Assembly (NCBI GenBank): GCA_021802115.1 | Contig: JAKABA010000096.1 | Location: 1 to 13,569, forward strand | Length of the DNA: 13,569 nt | Direction: 5' to 3' | From: a bacterium | Lineage (GTDB): Bacteria; Chloroflexota; Dormibacteria; UBA8260; Bog-877 | Shown here: positions 1-7,131 of the stretch, in pieces | How positions within the stretch are numbered: position 1 is the first letter of the stretch | Layout: each line of letters starts with the position of its first letter | Notes under the pieces: generated by a model | Told to the model about the DNA's origin: nothing | Database searches by the model: none | Seen by the model: only the letters and a program-made list of their open reading frames with translations | Program-made: the position numbers and the translations under genes

Positions 1-63
1 GGCGTGAGGGCAACCACAACAGTGGCGCAAGACCCGAAACGGCGACGGCAACCTTGGCAGCGT

Positions 64-96
64 CCAGGTCGGGAAAGACCGCTCGTCCCGACCGGG
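64..96. terminator. Strong hairpin 3' of the BrkB-family gene, possible terminator
   Basis: Bases 67-74 (GGTCGGGA) pair perfectly with 86-93 (TCCCGACC) around an 11-nt loop. Two more C-G pairs (64-65 with 95-96) follow after one mismatch. On the minus strand the hairpin begins about 30 nt after the BrkB stop codon, the right place for a transcription terminator. There is no T-run after it on either strand, so it would be an atypical GC-rich terminator or simply a structured 3' end. Confidence 0.35.
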
Positions 97-125
97 TGTC
101 ACTAATAGGCACTCCGTAGGAACGG

Positions 126-1007
126 TCATGGGCCAGTCGGCTGTGGAGCAGGGTCAGGCGCGGCCTTGATTCCGTCCCTTGGCCCGGCCGGGCCGTTCGC
201 CACCACCGCCACCGAGTAGCCCAGCACGGTGATCTGAGCCGCCAGGAAAGCGTAGGCCAAAATCACGAAGAAGAGGCCGAATGTGGAGCCGTAGGAGCTG
301 AATCCATGTTCGAGGTGGAAGTAGAGTGGAAAGGCGAGGCTGAGCACCTCGAAGAGCACCCCTGAGGTGGCCGCTCCGCGCAGCAGGGCCAAGAGCCTTG
401 GACGCTGGTGCGGCACCAGCCCGTAGATGGCGCCGAACAAGACAGTCCCCACCAGGGCCGCCGCCAGTGCCTGGAGGACCAGGGCCAGTGGCCCGGAGTG
501 GAGCCAGCTGGGCACCTGGGGCAGCGACTCAAACACGGCCAGCAGGCTCGAGCTGAGCACGATCGGAACCGCCAGGACGGTGAACAGGACGATCATCGCC
601 ACGCTCATGAGCTTTTGCGGGAGGAAGCTTCGCGACTTACCGTCCGAGATGGCGGCGAACGCCTGGTCCATGGCTCCAAACAGGGAGGTGCCCGACCAGA
701 TCAGGCCCACCACGCCCACGATGGCCAGCCAGCCGGAGTCGCGGTGAAAGGTGTCCAGGGCCTTGAGCACCGCGGAGCCCCTGCCTCCGGGCAGCAGCGA
801 GGCCACCGCCTTGGCCACTGCGCGACCGGCGGCGGGGTCGTGGAGGGCCACCCCGGCCAGGGTGACGGCCAGGACCACGATTGGGAAGATGGCGAAGAGC
901 AGGTTCCAGGAGATCAGGGTCGCCTGATTGGGACCGTTGTGGCTGAGGTAGCACACCGCCACTCGGATCACAAATGTGTGGCGCAGGCGCGCCCAGATGC
1001 TCTTCAT
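126..1007 (-). CDS. YihY/BrkB-family inner-membrane protein
   Basis: The 293-residue product matches the YihY/virulence factor BrkB family, polytopic membrane proteins whose molecular function is poorly defined; the old annotation as RNase BN is considered wrong. Six hydrophobic segments are visible, at about residues 32-55, 92-112, 134-156, 174-198, 210-230 and 241-270. The NQATLISWNLLFAIFPIVV stretch in helix 1 and YGSTFGLFFVILAY in helix 6 are typical of the family. The frame stays open upstream to 1166, but that N-terminal extension is Pro/Arg-rich and unlike the family. I chose the ATG at 1005-1007 because family homology begins there and a TACCCT -10 hexamer lies 6 nt before it. The C-terminal tail of about 20 residues is Pro/Ala-rich and probably cytoplasmic. 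The gene diverges from the ABC exporter operon. Family call is secure; the substrate or role is unknown. Confidence 0.9.
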   Translation of the reverse strand: MKSIWARLRHTFVIRVAVCYLSHNGPNQATLISWNLLFAIFPIVVLAVTLAGVALHDPAAGRAVAKAVASLLPGGRGSAVLKALDTFHRDSGWLAIVGVVGLIWSGTSLFGAMDQAFAAISDGKSRSFLPQKLMSVAMIVLFTVLAVPIVLSSSLLAVFESLPQVPSWLHSGPLALVLQALAAALVGTVLFGAIYGLVPHQRPRLLALLRGAATSGVLFEVLSLAFPLYFHLEHGFSSYGSTFGLFFVILAYAFLAAQITVLGYSVAVVANGPAGPRDGIKAAPDPAPQPTGP

Positions 1008-1013
1008 CGCTCC

Positions 1014-1019
1014 AGGGTA
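1014..1019 (-). promoter_or_regulatory. -10 hexamer TACCCT for the BrkB-family gene
   Basis: On the minus strand TACCCT is followed by 6 nt and then the ATG at 1007, so transcription would begin at or within a base or two of the start codon. No convincing -35 is seen 16-18 nt upstream. A GGAG lies between hexamer and ATG but only 2 nt from the start, too close for a normal ribosome binding site. Confidence 0.45.
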
Positions 1020-1089
1020 GGCGGCAGACCCGCGGGGAGCTGGTTTCACCTCGCCGGAACCGCGCCCTGGTGGCACCGCTGCTACCCTG

Positions 1090-2079
1090 GTGGGGATCGG
1101 CCGTCCTGGGGGTGACTGGCGGCCACCAGGGAGAGCCGGGAGCTCTGTCATCTCCGCACACTCCATTCCGACCGACGGCGGGGACAGTGCGGTCTGGCTC
1201 CGGGACCTCCATAAGAGCTATGGTGCCGTCCAGGCCGTGAAGGGGCTGGATCTGCACATTGAACGCGGCCAGATCGCGGCCCTGCTGGGACCCAACGGCG
1301 CTGGCAAGACCACCACCATGGAGATCATCGAGGGTCTCAAGCCGTTCGACTCAGGCCAGGTTCTGGTTTTGGGGATGAGTCCGTTGCAAGCGCGCCGGCG
1401 GGTCGGAGTGCAGCTGCAGGAGGGGGCCCTTTATGACGACCTCACCTGCGCTGAGACCATCCGTCTGTTCGGTCGTCTCTATGGCTTCGACACCGATCCG
1501 GGCCGGCTGCTGCGTCTGGTGGACCTGGAGGAGATGCTCAACCGCCGCGCCTCGGCCCTTTCCGGGGGTCAGAAACGAAGGCTCCAAATCGCGCTCACCC
1601 TGTGCAACGACCCGGAGTTGGTGGTCCTGGACGAGCCGACCACGGGCCTGGATCCCCTCAGCCGACGCCAGACCTGGTCTTTGATTGAGGAGCTGCACGG
1701 CCAGGGGCGCACCGTTCTCCTCACCACCCACTACATCGAGGAAGCAGAGCAGCTGGCCGAGTTGGTGGTGATCATCGACCGCGGGCGGGTGGTGGCCGAG
1801 GGAGCGCCCGCCCAGTTGGTGGCGGAGCTCGGCGCGGCTGCGAAGATCAGCCTGGCGGCGCCCCAGGAGCCCGACCTGGCTCGGTTCCCAGGAGTCCTTC
1901 GAGGGCGGTGGAGCCAGGGGCGCTGGGAGCTGCAGACCAAGGAGGTGGGCGCGATCCTGGCCGCCCTGGGCAGGGAGCTGGGGGAGGAGGCGCTCCGTGA
2001 CGTGACCGTGCGTCCCCCCAGCCTCGAGGATGTCTTCCTGGACAAGACGGGACGGCAGTTGAGTGAGGATCGGCCCTGA
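1090..2079 (+). CDS. ABC-2 type exporter, ATP-binding subunit
   Basis: The 329-residue product is a complete ABC ATPase of the CcmA/DrrA type that powers drug, lipid or polysaccharide exporters. Visible motifs are Walker A GPNGAGKTT (about residues 67-75), a Q-loop around 108-110, signature LSGGQKRR (157-164), Walker B LVVLDEP (177-183), D-loop GLDP (186-189) and the H-switch histidine at 214. The C-terminus has the SLEDVFLDKTGR motif (DUF4162-like) common in this subgroup. The start is uncertain: GTG at 1090 is the only standard start before the nucleotide-binding fold and gives a 35-residue leader unlike most relatives. No Shine-Dalgarno precedes it, and a TACCCT hexamer at 1083-1088 almost touches it. 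The stop TGA shares its A with the ATG of the permease gene, so the two are translationally coupled. The substrate cannot be told from sequence. Confidence 0.93.
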   Translation: MGIGRPGGDWRPPGRAGSSVISAHSIPTDGGDSAVWLRDLHKSYGAVQAVKGLDLHIERGQIAALLGPNGAGKTTTMEIIEGLKPFDSGQVLVLGMSPLQARRRVGVQLQEGALYDDLTCAETIRLFGRLYGFDTDPGRLLRLVDLEEMLNRRASALSGGQKRRLQIALTLCNDPELVVLDEPTTGLDPLSRRQTWSLIEELHGQGRTVLLTTHYIEEAEQLAELVVIIDRGRVVAEGAPAQLVAELGAAAKISLAAPQEPDLARFPGVLRGRWSQGRWELQTKEVGAILAALGRELGEEALRDVTVRPPSLEDVFLDKTGRQLSEDRP

Positions 2080-3227
2080 TGCCGGACTCCCCGGAGCCGG
2101 TCCCGGAGGCGTTTGCTCGGCCATTGGGGACCCGGCCCTGGATTCCCCTGGTCGCGCTCAGCGCCGCCAACATCAAGATCCTCTATCGGAACCGCCAGGT
2201 CCTCGTGTTCAACGTGCTGGTGCCGCTGCTCCTGATCGTCATCTTCGGCGGTCTCTTCCAGCGGGGCACGCTCAACGTGGACATCGTGGCGCCGCCTCAG
2301 TACTCCCGGATCCTGATCCGGGCGCTGCCCAAGGAGTCCTTCAACGTCCGCTATGTGACGGCCTCGGAGGCCCACCGGCGGGTGCTGGACAACAGCGCCG
2401 CCTTCGCGCTGGTGGTGGTGGCGGGCACCCGGCCGCTGTCCGTGCAAGTTCTCGAGAACTCCAGCAATGTGACCGAGAACGGCGCTCTGACCGCTGAGGC
2501 CCAGGCGGCCGTGGCGGGCCTCAACCAGGCCCTCCTGGGCCAGGCGCCGGCCGTGCAGTCGGTGGTCCAGACGGTCCACTCGCCGGGCGGGATCAGCTCG
2601 GACTCCCTGGCCAAGACCAACTACATCGCCTTCTTAGCCCCTGGAGTGCTGGCCTACGCTGTGCTGGCGGGCGGGCTCTCGGCCGGGCTGCGCCTGGTCG
2701 GGGACAGAGAGCAGGGAACTCTGCGTCGCATCCGGGCCACCCCAACCCCGATCTGGGTCTTCCTCGCCGCCAGCGTGGTCTCCCAGATCGTGCTGGTGGC
2801 GATCCAGATCGCGGTCCTGCTGGGGGTCGGCCATCTTCTCTATGGGGTCGGGATGGGGCCATCTCCCTGGATCGTGCTGCTGCTGCTCCTGATCGGATCC
2901 ATGTGCTTCCTGGCCGCCGGCTTTCTGGTCGCCGCGTTCTCCAGGAGGGAGCAGGCGGCCATGGTGATGTCCAATCTGGTCTCCCTCCCGCAGCTGTTCG
3001 TGGCCGGCGTCTTCTACCCTCTGGCCGGGGCGCCCCTGTGGCTGCAAAAGCTCTCCACCGTGATGCCCCTCACCTACTTCAGCGATGGGCTACGGGGCTT
3101 GATGGCGGGTGGCCAAACCTTGGCCCAGGTGACGCCGGACATCCTAATTTTGCTGGGAGTAGGTGCCGTGGTCCTGTTGGTGGCGGCCAGGTACTTCCGC
3201 TTCGAACCCTCGGGTCAGGGGGCCTGA
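2079..3227 (+). CDS. ABC-2 type exporter, membrane permease subunit
   Basis: The 382-residue protein has ABC-2 permease architecture. A cytoplasmic N-terminus is followed by one membrane helix (about residues 40-61), an external domain of about 100 residues, then five or six C-terminal helices between about 180 and 375. The segment LRLVGDREQGTLRRIRATPT between early helices is the usual ABC-2 coupling region, and the FVAGVFYPLAGAPLWLQKLSTVMPLTYFSDGLR region is characteristic of the family. Those features and the one-base overlap (TGATG) with the ATPase gene make it that protein's partner in an exporter. The large external loop resembles YhgE/DrrB-like drug or lipid exporters, but the substrate is not readable. 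Confidence 0.93.
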   Translation: MPDSPEPVPEAFARPLGTRPWIPLVALSAANIKILYRNRQVLVFNVLVPLLLIVIFGGLFQRGTLNVDIVAPPQYSRILIRALPKESFNVRYVTASEAHRRVLDNSAAFALVVVAGTRPLSVQVLENSSNVTENGALTAEAQAAVAGLNQALLGQAPAVQSVVQTVHSPGGISSDSLAKTNYIAFLAPGVLAYAVLAGGLSAGLRLVGDREQGTLRRIRATPTPIWVFLAASVVSQIVLVAIQIAVLLGVGHLLYGVGMGPSPWIVLLLLLIGSMCFLAAGFLVAAFSRREQAAMVMSNLVSLPQLFVAGVFYPLAGAPLWLQKLSTVMPLTYFSDGLRGLMAGGQTLAQVTPDILILLGVGAVVLLVAARYFRFEPSGQGA

Positions 3228-3239
3228 GGGCTGCGGCGA

Positions 3240-3270
3240 AGCCCCCGTGTGGGTGCCGTGGACCGGGGCT
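3240..3270. terminator. Weak hairpin between convergent genes
   Basis: AGCCCC at 3240-3245 can pair with GGGGCT at 3265-3270 across a 19-nt loop. It lies in the 89-bp gap between the permease stop (3227) and the stop of the convergent epimerase gene (3317), where a bidirectional terminator is expected. The stem is short and lacks a T-run, so the call is tentative. Confidence 0.2.
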
Positions 3271-3316
3271 GGTCGCCGCTGACGGTGCGACGCAGGGGGC
3301 ACTCCGAGGTGCTCTG

Positions 3317-4360
3317 TCAGGAGTCGGACGCGCGGGCGGCCAGGTGTTGGTCCTCGGCCCCATAGTTGAACATGGGCCGGAAGTAATCGCGGTCAAGCCC
3401 CGCCAGGAAGCGCACCGAATCGGGGCTCCGCGCGGCTCCGACCAGCCACTCGACCTCATCTGCCACCGTGGCCGCGTAATCCCCAGCCGGCTGGTAGCCG
3501 AGCTGAAGGGCGGCGCCGGTGTCCAGCACCACCGGATACTGGGCGTCCCAGGGATGCCCGCCCAGCTCAGGATCTTCGCCGCCGTCGAGCAGAACCTCAT
3601 CCCAGGAGTGGTGGAGTTGGCGGGCGATGACGCGGGAGATCTCCAGGGCGTTGGGAGCGTCAGGATCGGCGCTGTTGAGGATCCGGCGCCCGGGCTTGGC
3701 GGCGACCACCTCGATCAGAGCGGCGATATTGGCGGCGGCCGTGGGATGGTCCACGCCACTGCCGCGGCGACGGAGGAAGACCACAGGTCGCTTGTCCAGC
3801 ACGCGTTTGACGAAGACCCATTCACGCGGCCGCGCGGCTCCAGGGCCGTGGACCTTGGATGGCCGGAGCACGGTCACGGGCCAGCCGCTGTCGAGCAGGA
3901 CCTGCTCCGCAGCCGCCTTGTTGGCGCCGTATCCGGAGCGTGTCAGCGGGTCGCCAGCGCCCGGAGCCAGGGTCGCCTGCGCCTCTGTGACCGGGCCCTG
4001 GAAGTGAGGCGGGGTGGCCGAGTTGGAGTGGTTGCCGGCGGAGTCTACGTACACCGCCTTGCTGGAGATCATCACGGTGGATCCGCAGGCGCTGGCCAGC
4101 GCCAGGAGTCGGCTGGCGTCGGCCGCCGTGTAGCAGAGGCAGTCGACCAGCAAGTCGGCGCCGTCTCCCAATGCGGCGCTCAGCTGGGCGGGATCAGAGC
4201 GGTCGGCGGCGATGAACTGGGCTCCCTCGGCGGCGAGTTCAACTGGGAGATGACCGCGGTCACGTCCGGTGAGGGCAACCTGCCAGCCGGTTCGCAAAAG
4301 GCGCCGGGCAGCAGCCCGTCCGATCGGGCCCGTGCCGCCCAGTATGAGCGCTCGGGGCAT
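3317..4360 (-). CDS. NAD(P)-dependent epimerase/reductase (extended SDR-like)
   Basis: The 347-residue product has a Rossmann fold opening with MPRALILGGTGPIGR; the glycine motif GGTGPIG (residues 8-14) binds NAD(P). A Ser-Ser pair at 99-100 and YGANK at 144-148 supply the Ser-Tyr-Lys catalytic set of extended short-chain dehydrogenases. The LRPSKVHGPG stretch (165-174) matches the RP-x-x-VYGPG-like substrate-pocket segment of NAD-dependent epimerases. The later part (about 230-290) carries an NALEISRVIARQL segment usual in sugar-nucleotide epimerases and isoflavone-reductase-like proteins. It stands alone, convergent with the ABC operon. The start ATG is supported by an excellent promoter ending 7 nt before it. 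The substrate is unknown and there are no glycan genes beside it. Confidence 0.85.
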   Translation of the reverse strand: MPRALILGGTGPIGRAAARRLLRTGWQVALTGRDRGHLPVELAAEGAQFIAADRSDPAQLSAALGDGADLLVDCLCYTAADASRLLALASACGSTVMISSKAVYVDSAGNHSNSATPPHFQGPVTEAQATLAPGAGDPLTRSGYGANKAAAEQVLLDSGWPVTVLRPSKVHGPGAARPREWVFVKRVLDKRPVVFLRRRGSGVDHPTAAANIAALIEVVAAKPGRRILNSADPDAPNALEISRVIARQLHHSWDEVLLDGGEDPELGGHPWDAQYPVVLDTGAALQLGYQPAGDYAATVADEVEWLVGAARSPDSVRFLAGLDRDYFRPMFNYGAEDQHLAARASDS

Positions 4361-4367
4361 GGCCGGA

Positions 4368-4396
4368 AGGATACCGGGGTAGGTCCCGTGGGTCAG
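4368..4396 (-). promoter_or_regulatory. Promoter CTGACC-N17-TATCCT for the epimerase gene
   Basis: On the minus strand CTGACC (4391-4396) is followed by a 17-nt spacer and TATCCT (4368-4373). Seven nt separate the -10 from the ATG at 4360, which predicts a leaderless or nearly leaderless transcript. No Shine-Dalgarno is present. Confidence 0.6.
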
Positions 4397-4546
4397 CGCC
4401 GCGACGGGCGCAGCGGCGCCGGGTTAGTGGACCCCGGCCGGGCGCTGTTCGGCGGGTCCGGTGAGCCGACCGCCCGGATCGACCAGGCCGCGAACGGGCG
4501 GCGGCACAAGGCCCGACAGTGCCACCCAATCCTGGCTTCGGGAGTG

Positions 4547-5788
4547 CTACCCGCCACAAGTGGCTCCAGTGAGCTCGTCTCCGATGAGCGGAGCGGCCTC
4601 GGCCCTGGTGAGCAGGTAGCCGGTGGCCAGCAGGCAGACCGTCCCCACGGCGAGCAGGGAGGGCACGTAGCCGAAGGCGCCAATGAGAATCGCTCCGACT
4701 CCTATGGACGCGGTCTGGAAGCCGCCGAAGAGGAATCCGTAGGCAGCGTCAACCCGGCCCTGGAGCGACAGCGGCGTTCGCCTCTGGACCAGTGTGCTCG
4801 AGCCCACCACCAGCCAGGGCAGTCCGAATCCGACCAGGAGCGCCGCGATGACCACCACCGCCATGGGCAAGATCCCGGCCGCATACGCCGGAACCACGCA
4901 GATGGCGGAGCCGACTCCGACCGCGGCGATCCCGATGGCGGTCAACCTGGTCTCCAAACACCGGCGCATCGCGCTGGCCGCGGACAGGCCCCCGGCGATG
5001 GCGCCCACCCCCTGGATGGAGATCAGCACTCCGACGAAGGACGCCGGCCGGTGAAGTCCGTTGGTCACCACCGCGAAGAAGGCGGTCTCCAGGAAGCCGA
5101 GGACCGCCAGCACCAGAATCAGGGCCAGCATGATCCGACGCAAGGGGAGGCTCCGCCAGATGTGGCGGAAACCCGCTGCCATCTCGGCGAGCCAGTGCTC
5201 CTCCCTCGGCGCGGGGGCCGGCTCGGTCACCCGCAGCCGCATCAAGGCCACCGCGGCGATCACAAAGGTCCCGGCGTCCAGCTCCGCAACCACCGCTCCG
5301 CCGGCGAGCGTGAACAGACCGGCGCCAACCAGCGGGGTGACCAGCCGCAGGCCCTCGGCCATGGTGTTGAGAAAGCCGTTGGCGTCGCCGAGCTGCTCTC
5401 GGGGCACGATCGTGACCAGGAGAGCTGACTTGGCGGCGCTGATGAAGGTTGCGATGGTGCCGTAGGCGACCATCACCAACCAGATGAGCCACACCTGGTC
5501 GCGGCCGTGAACCAGCACCAGCAGCATCACCACCATGGCCCCGACCGCCTGGCATGCGATCAGGAGCGGCTGGCGCCGAACCCGGTCCGCCACCAGTCCC
5601 GCCAGCGGTGACACCACCACCTCGGGGAGCACCAGGAAGAAGAAGGTGAGCCCGGCCTCCGCGTTGCTGCCGGTCAAGACCCTCACCCAGATCCCCGCCG
5701 CCAGGAACAGGAACCGGTCGCCGAAGGTGGAGAGCACCGACTGGGTCAGAAATATCCGAGCGGCTCGGTCCCTCAGCAGCTGGCGCAC
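4547..5788 (-). CDS. Major facilitator superfamily exporter (MFS_3/EntS-like)
   Basis: The 413-residue protein has the alternating hydrophobic pattern of about 12 membrane helices and the MFS motif A-like loop GLVADRVRRQP between helices 2 and 3 (about residues 64-74). The overall form resembles the MFS_3 group that includes EntS and macrolide exporters. A central loop near 190-215 (LRVTEPAPAPREEHWLAEM) separates the two halves. It starts with GTG at 5788, 1 nt after the TAG stop of the upstream ArsR-type gene, so the two form an operon with coupled translation; no separate ribosome site is seen. Pairing with an HTH regulator suggests regulator-controlled efflux of an unknown compound. Confidence 0.9.
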   Translation of the reverse strand: MRQLLRDRAARIFLTQSVLSTFGDRFLFLAAGIWVRVLTGSNAEAGLTFFFLVLPEVVVSPLAGLVADRVRRQPLLIACQAVGAMVVMLLVLVHGRDQVWLIWLVMVAYGTIATFISAAKSALLVTIVPREQLGDANGFLNTMAEGLRLVTPLVGAGLFTLAGGAVVAELDAGTFVIAAVALMRLRVTEPAPAPREEHWLAEMAAGFRHIWRSLPLRRIMLALILVLAVLGFLETAFFAVVTNGLHRPASFVGVLISIQGVGAIAGGLSAASAMRRCLETRLTAIGIAAVGVGSAICVVPAYAAGILPMAVVVIAALLVGFGLPWLVVGSSTLVQRRTPLSLQGRVDAAYGFLFGGFQTASIGVGAILIGAFGYVPSLLAVGTVCLLATGYLLTRAEAAPLIGDELTGATCGG

Positions 5789-5789
5789 C

Positions 5790-6422
5790 CTAGGCCGGGC
5801 CCGACTCGGATGAGGTGCCGCCCCCTAGGTTCTCCAGGTCGATTGGGAAGATGAACTCCAGCACCTCGACCGGTCTGGATCCCTCGGGCCGGGCGGTTCG
5901 GTCGCCGATCCGCTCGTGGAACCGCATCAGCGCGCGTCCGAGGTCGAGCTCGATCTCAGCGAGCTCCTCGGGGGTGACCCACAGGACGTACTCGTTCTCC
6001 GTCGCCAGGTCGCGCCAGACCTTGGGATATCGCAACCGCGACTCGCGCCACGCCCGGAGTCGGCGCAGGTGGCGCTCCAGGAACATGCGCTGCAGCGCGG
6101 CGGCTGCCAGGGCGGTGGCGTGGTCGCCCTGATCGTCCCCCATGACCATTCCAGCCGAGGTCACCTTCCATGGCCGCTGCCGCCCGGGCCCTCCTCCGGC
6201 CTCCTCGACGAAGCCGTACCTGGCCAATTGGCGAAGATGGAAGGAGCAGGTCGTCGGGCTCTCCCCGAGTCGCTCTCCGGACTCGGTGGCCGTCATCGGC
6301 CCGTCGATGATCAGGAGCTCCAGCAGCGAGATGCGAAGTGGATGGGCCAGGGCCCGCATGGTCTTGGCGTCGCTGACTCGTCGCAGAGAGTCCCATGGGC
6401 TTCCGGAGGCAGGATCTGGCAC
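5790..6422 (-). CDS. ArsR/HTH_20-type winged-helix transcriptional regulator
   Basis: The 210-residue protein has a winged helix in its first 90 or so residues. It runs MRALAHPLRISLLELL, then MTATESGERLGESPTTCSFHLRQLARYGFVEEA as the HTH, then the wing (GPGRQRPWKV). No Cys pair of the classical metal-sensing ArsR type is in the recognition helix. The C-terminal half is an alpha-helical, Arg/Glu-rich domain of the kind found in HTH regulators that sit beside MFS genes. The frame is open upstream to 6839. The GTG at 6422 is chosen because TTGACA-N17-TACTCT lies 6 nt before it and family homology begins close after. Two matching 16-bp palindromes overlap this promoter, so autorepression and control of the downstream MFS exporter is the natural inference. 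The ligand is unknown. Confidence 0.88.
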   Translation of the reverse strand: MPDPASGSPWDSLRRVSDAKTMRALAHPLRISLLELLIIDGPMTATESGERLGESPTTCSFHLRQLARYGFVEEAGGGPGRQRPWKVTSAGMVMGDDQGDHATALAAAALQRMFLERHLRRLRAWRESRLRYPKVWRDLATENEYVLWVTPEELAEIELDLGRALMRFHERIGDRTARPEGSRPVEVLEFIFPIDLENLGGGTSSESGPA

Positions 6423-6426
6423 GTTG

Positions 6427-6442
6427 CGAGAGTATATTCTCG
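6427..6442. promoter_or_regulatory. Operator-like palindrome 1 over the ArsR -10
   Basis: The 16-bp near-perfect palindrome CGAGAGTATATTCTCG has one mismatched base pair and entirely covers the -10 hexamer (6429-6434) of the ArsR-MFS operon. It agrees with palindrome 2 at 6455-6470 under the self-complementary consensus CRAGARWATWYTCTYG. Confidence 0.6.
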
Positions 6443-6457
6443 AAAGAGATCTGTCAA
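6429..6457 (-). promoter_or_regulatory. Promoter TTGACA-N17-TACTCT for the ArsR-MFS operon
   Basis: The minus strand carries a perfect TTGACA (6452-6457), a 17-nt spacer and TACTCT (6429-6434). Six nt then lead directly to the GTG at 6422, so the mRNA is predicted to be leaderless. An alternative -10, TATACT, would leave only a 15-nt spacer. Confidence 0.7.
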
Positions 6458-6470
6458 GAAAATTCTCTTG
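6455..6470. promoter_or_regulatory. Operator-like palindrome 2 over the ArsR -35
   Basis: The 16-bp palindrome CAAGAAAATTCTCTTG has two mismatched base pairs and overlaps the -35 hexamer of the ArsR-MFS promoter by 3 bp. Its centre is 28 bp from the centre of palindrome 1, and the two share the same half-site pattern. Confidence 0.55.
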
Positions 6471-6526
6471 AGCCGATTGGCGAGTGCAGTGGGTCAGCCG
6501 CGGGGACGAAGAGGGTGCCGACGCGG

Positions 6527-6532
6527 TAGGCT
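6527..6532 (+). promoter_or_regulatory. -10 hexamer TAGGCT for the small membrane protein gene
   Basis: TAGGCT is followed by 7 nt and the ATG at 6540, the same spacing as the other predicted leaderless starts in the window. Only a weak GGGACG lies in the -35 position (18-nt spacer). No Shine-Dalgarno is present. Confidence 0.45.
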
Positions 6533-6539
6533 CTTGGTC

Positions 6540-6932
6540 ATGGAGGATGCGGCTGCAACCCAGGAGCCTGCGCCCGGCTATCCGGCGGCTGAGGCGGCCA
6601 TGAGGCGGATCTTGTGCCTTTCGCCGACCTGTGCCCGGCCGGGGGTGGACGACACCTCGCGGATGTTCACCACCTCGATGGCGCTGACCGGCCTGCGCTG
6701 CGTCTTCACCTACATGTTCTTGCCAATCCTGACGCCCGCCCTCGGGACCGTGGTCGGCCCTGTGATCGGGGTGCCGCTCTCGGCCCTGGCCTTCGTGTTC
6801 GACATCCGGGCGATCCGCAGCTTCTGGCGAGTCAACCATCCCCAGCGCTGGCTGATGACGGGTCTTTACCTGGTGGTGGCGGCCTTTGTGACCTACCTGT
6901 TGGTCTCTGACCTGGCCAAGGTGATCAGGTAG
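6540..6932 (+). CDS. Small three-helix membrane protein, function unknown
   Basis: The 130-residue product begins with a polar stretch containing two cysteines (RILCLSPTCARPG, about residues 23-35). Three hydrophobic helices follow, at about 45-63, 66-88 and 104-125; the third leads into a short basic tail. The pattern of Arg-Cys in the first helix, LPILTPALG between helices 1 and 2, and FDIRAIRSFWRVNHPQRW before the last helix resembles small uncharacterised membrane proteins I recall from GC-rich Gram-positive bacteria. The frame is open far upstream, but the ATG at 6540 has a -10 hexamer 7 nt before it and starts the sensible protein. It diverges from the ArsR operon; the 97 bp between the two 5' ends hold both promoters and both ArsR palindromes, so shared control is possible. 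No function can be assigned. Confidence 0.75.
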   Translation: MEDAAATQEPAPGYPAAEAAMRRILCLSPTCARPGVDDTSRMFTTSMALTGLRCVFTYMFLPILTPALGTVVGPVIGVPLSALAFVFDIRAIRSFWRVNHPQRWLMTGLYLVVAAFVTYLLVSDLAKVIR

Positions 6933-6960
6933 GGTCGGCGATTGGGGCCAAGGGGCCCTG

Positions 6961-6976
6961 CCTGGCTTCTGCCAGG
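6961..6976. terminator. Hairpin CCTGGC-TTCT-GCCAGG between convergent genes
   Basis: A perfect 6-bp stem with a TTCT tetraloop lies about 30 nt after the small membrane protein's stop and before the convergent membrane-protein gene ends at 7132. Its position fits a terminator for the plus-strand gene. No T-run follows, so strength is uncertain. Confidence 0.35.
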
Positions 6977-7131
6977 GCCACTTCCCCCGATGTGGGTGAA
7001 CTAGCTTGGGGATGCCTCGGGCGGTCAGGCGCGCCAGCGATACCGGCCGAGGCCGACACCTGCAACCGTGGCGGAACCACCCGTTGGTGCCGCGGCGCGC
7101 CTGCCGGCCCAGTCAGATGGCGCCCTTGGGT

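Noticed and set aside
91..111. GACCGG...ACTAATAGGC resembles the 3' end of 23S rRNA
   Set aside because: The preceding bases do not match the conserved 23S 3' region at all, so the similarity is short and probably chance.
1..129. Short frames open to the left edge on the minus strand, e.g. ATG at 129 overlapping the BrkB stop, or GTG at 112
   Set aside because: Both are open but neither has a convincing codon bias or ribosome site, and plus-strand frames are open too. Too little sequence to choose.
2903..5428. 841-codon open frame on the plus strand
   Set aside because: It runs antisense through the epimerase and MFS genes and overlaps the permease in another frame. Its product is Gly/Arg/Gln-rich with no domain, as expected of a shadow frame in GC-rich coding DNA.
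6423..6839. N-terminal extension of the ArsR-type regulator by 139 residues
   Set aside because: The extension crosses its own promoter and operators and the divergent gene. The composition is His/Arg/Gly-rich and unlike any regulator domain.
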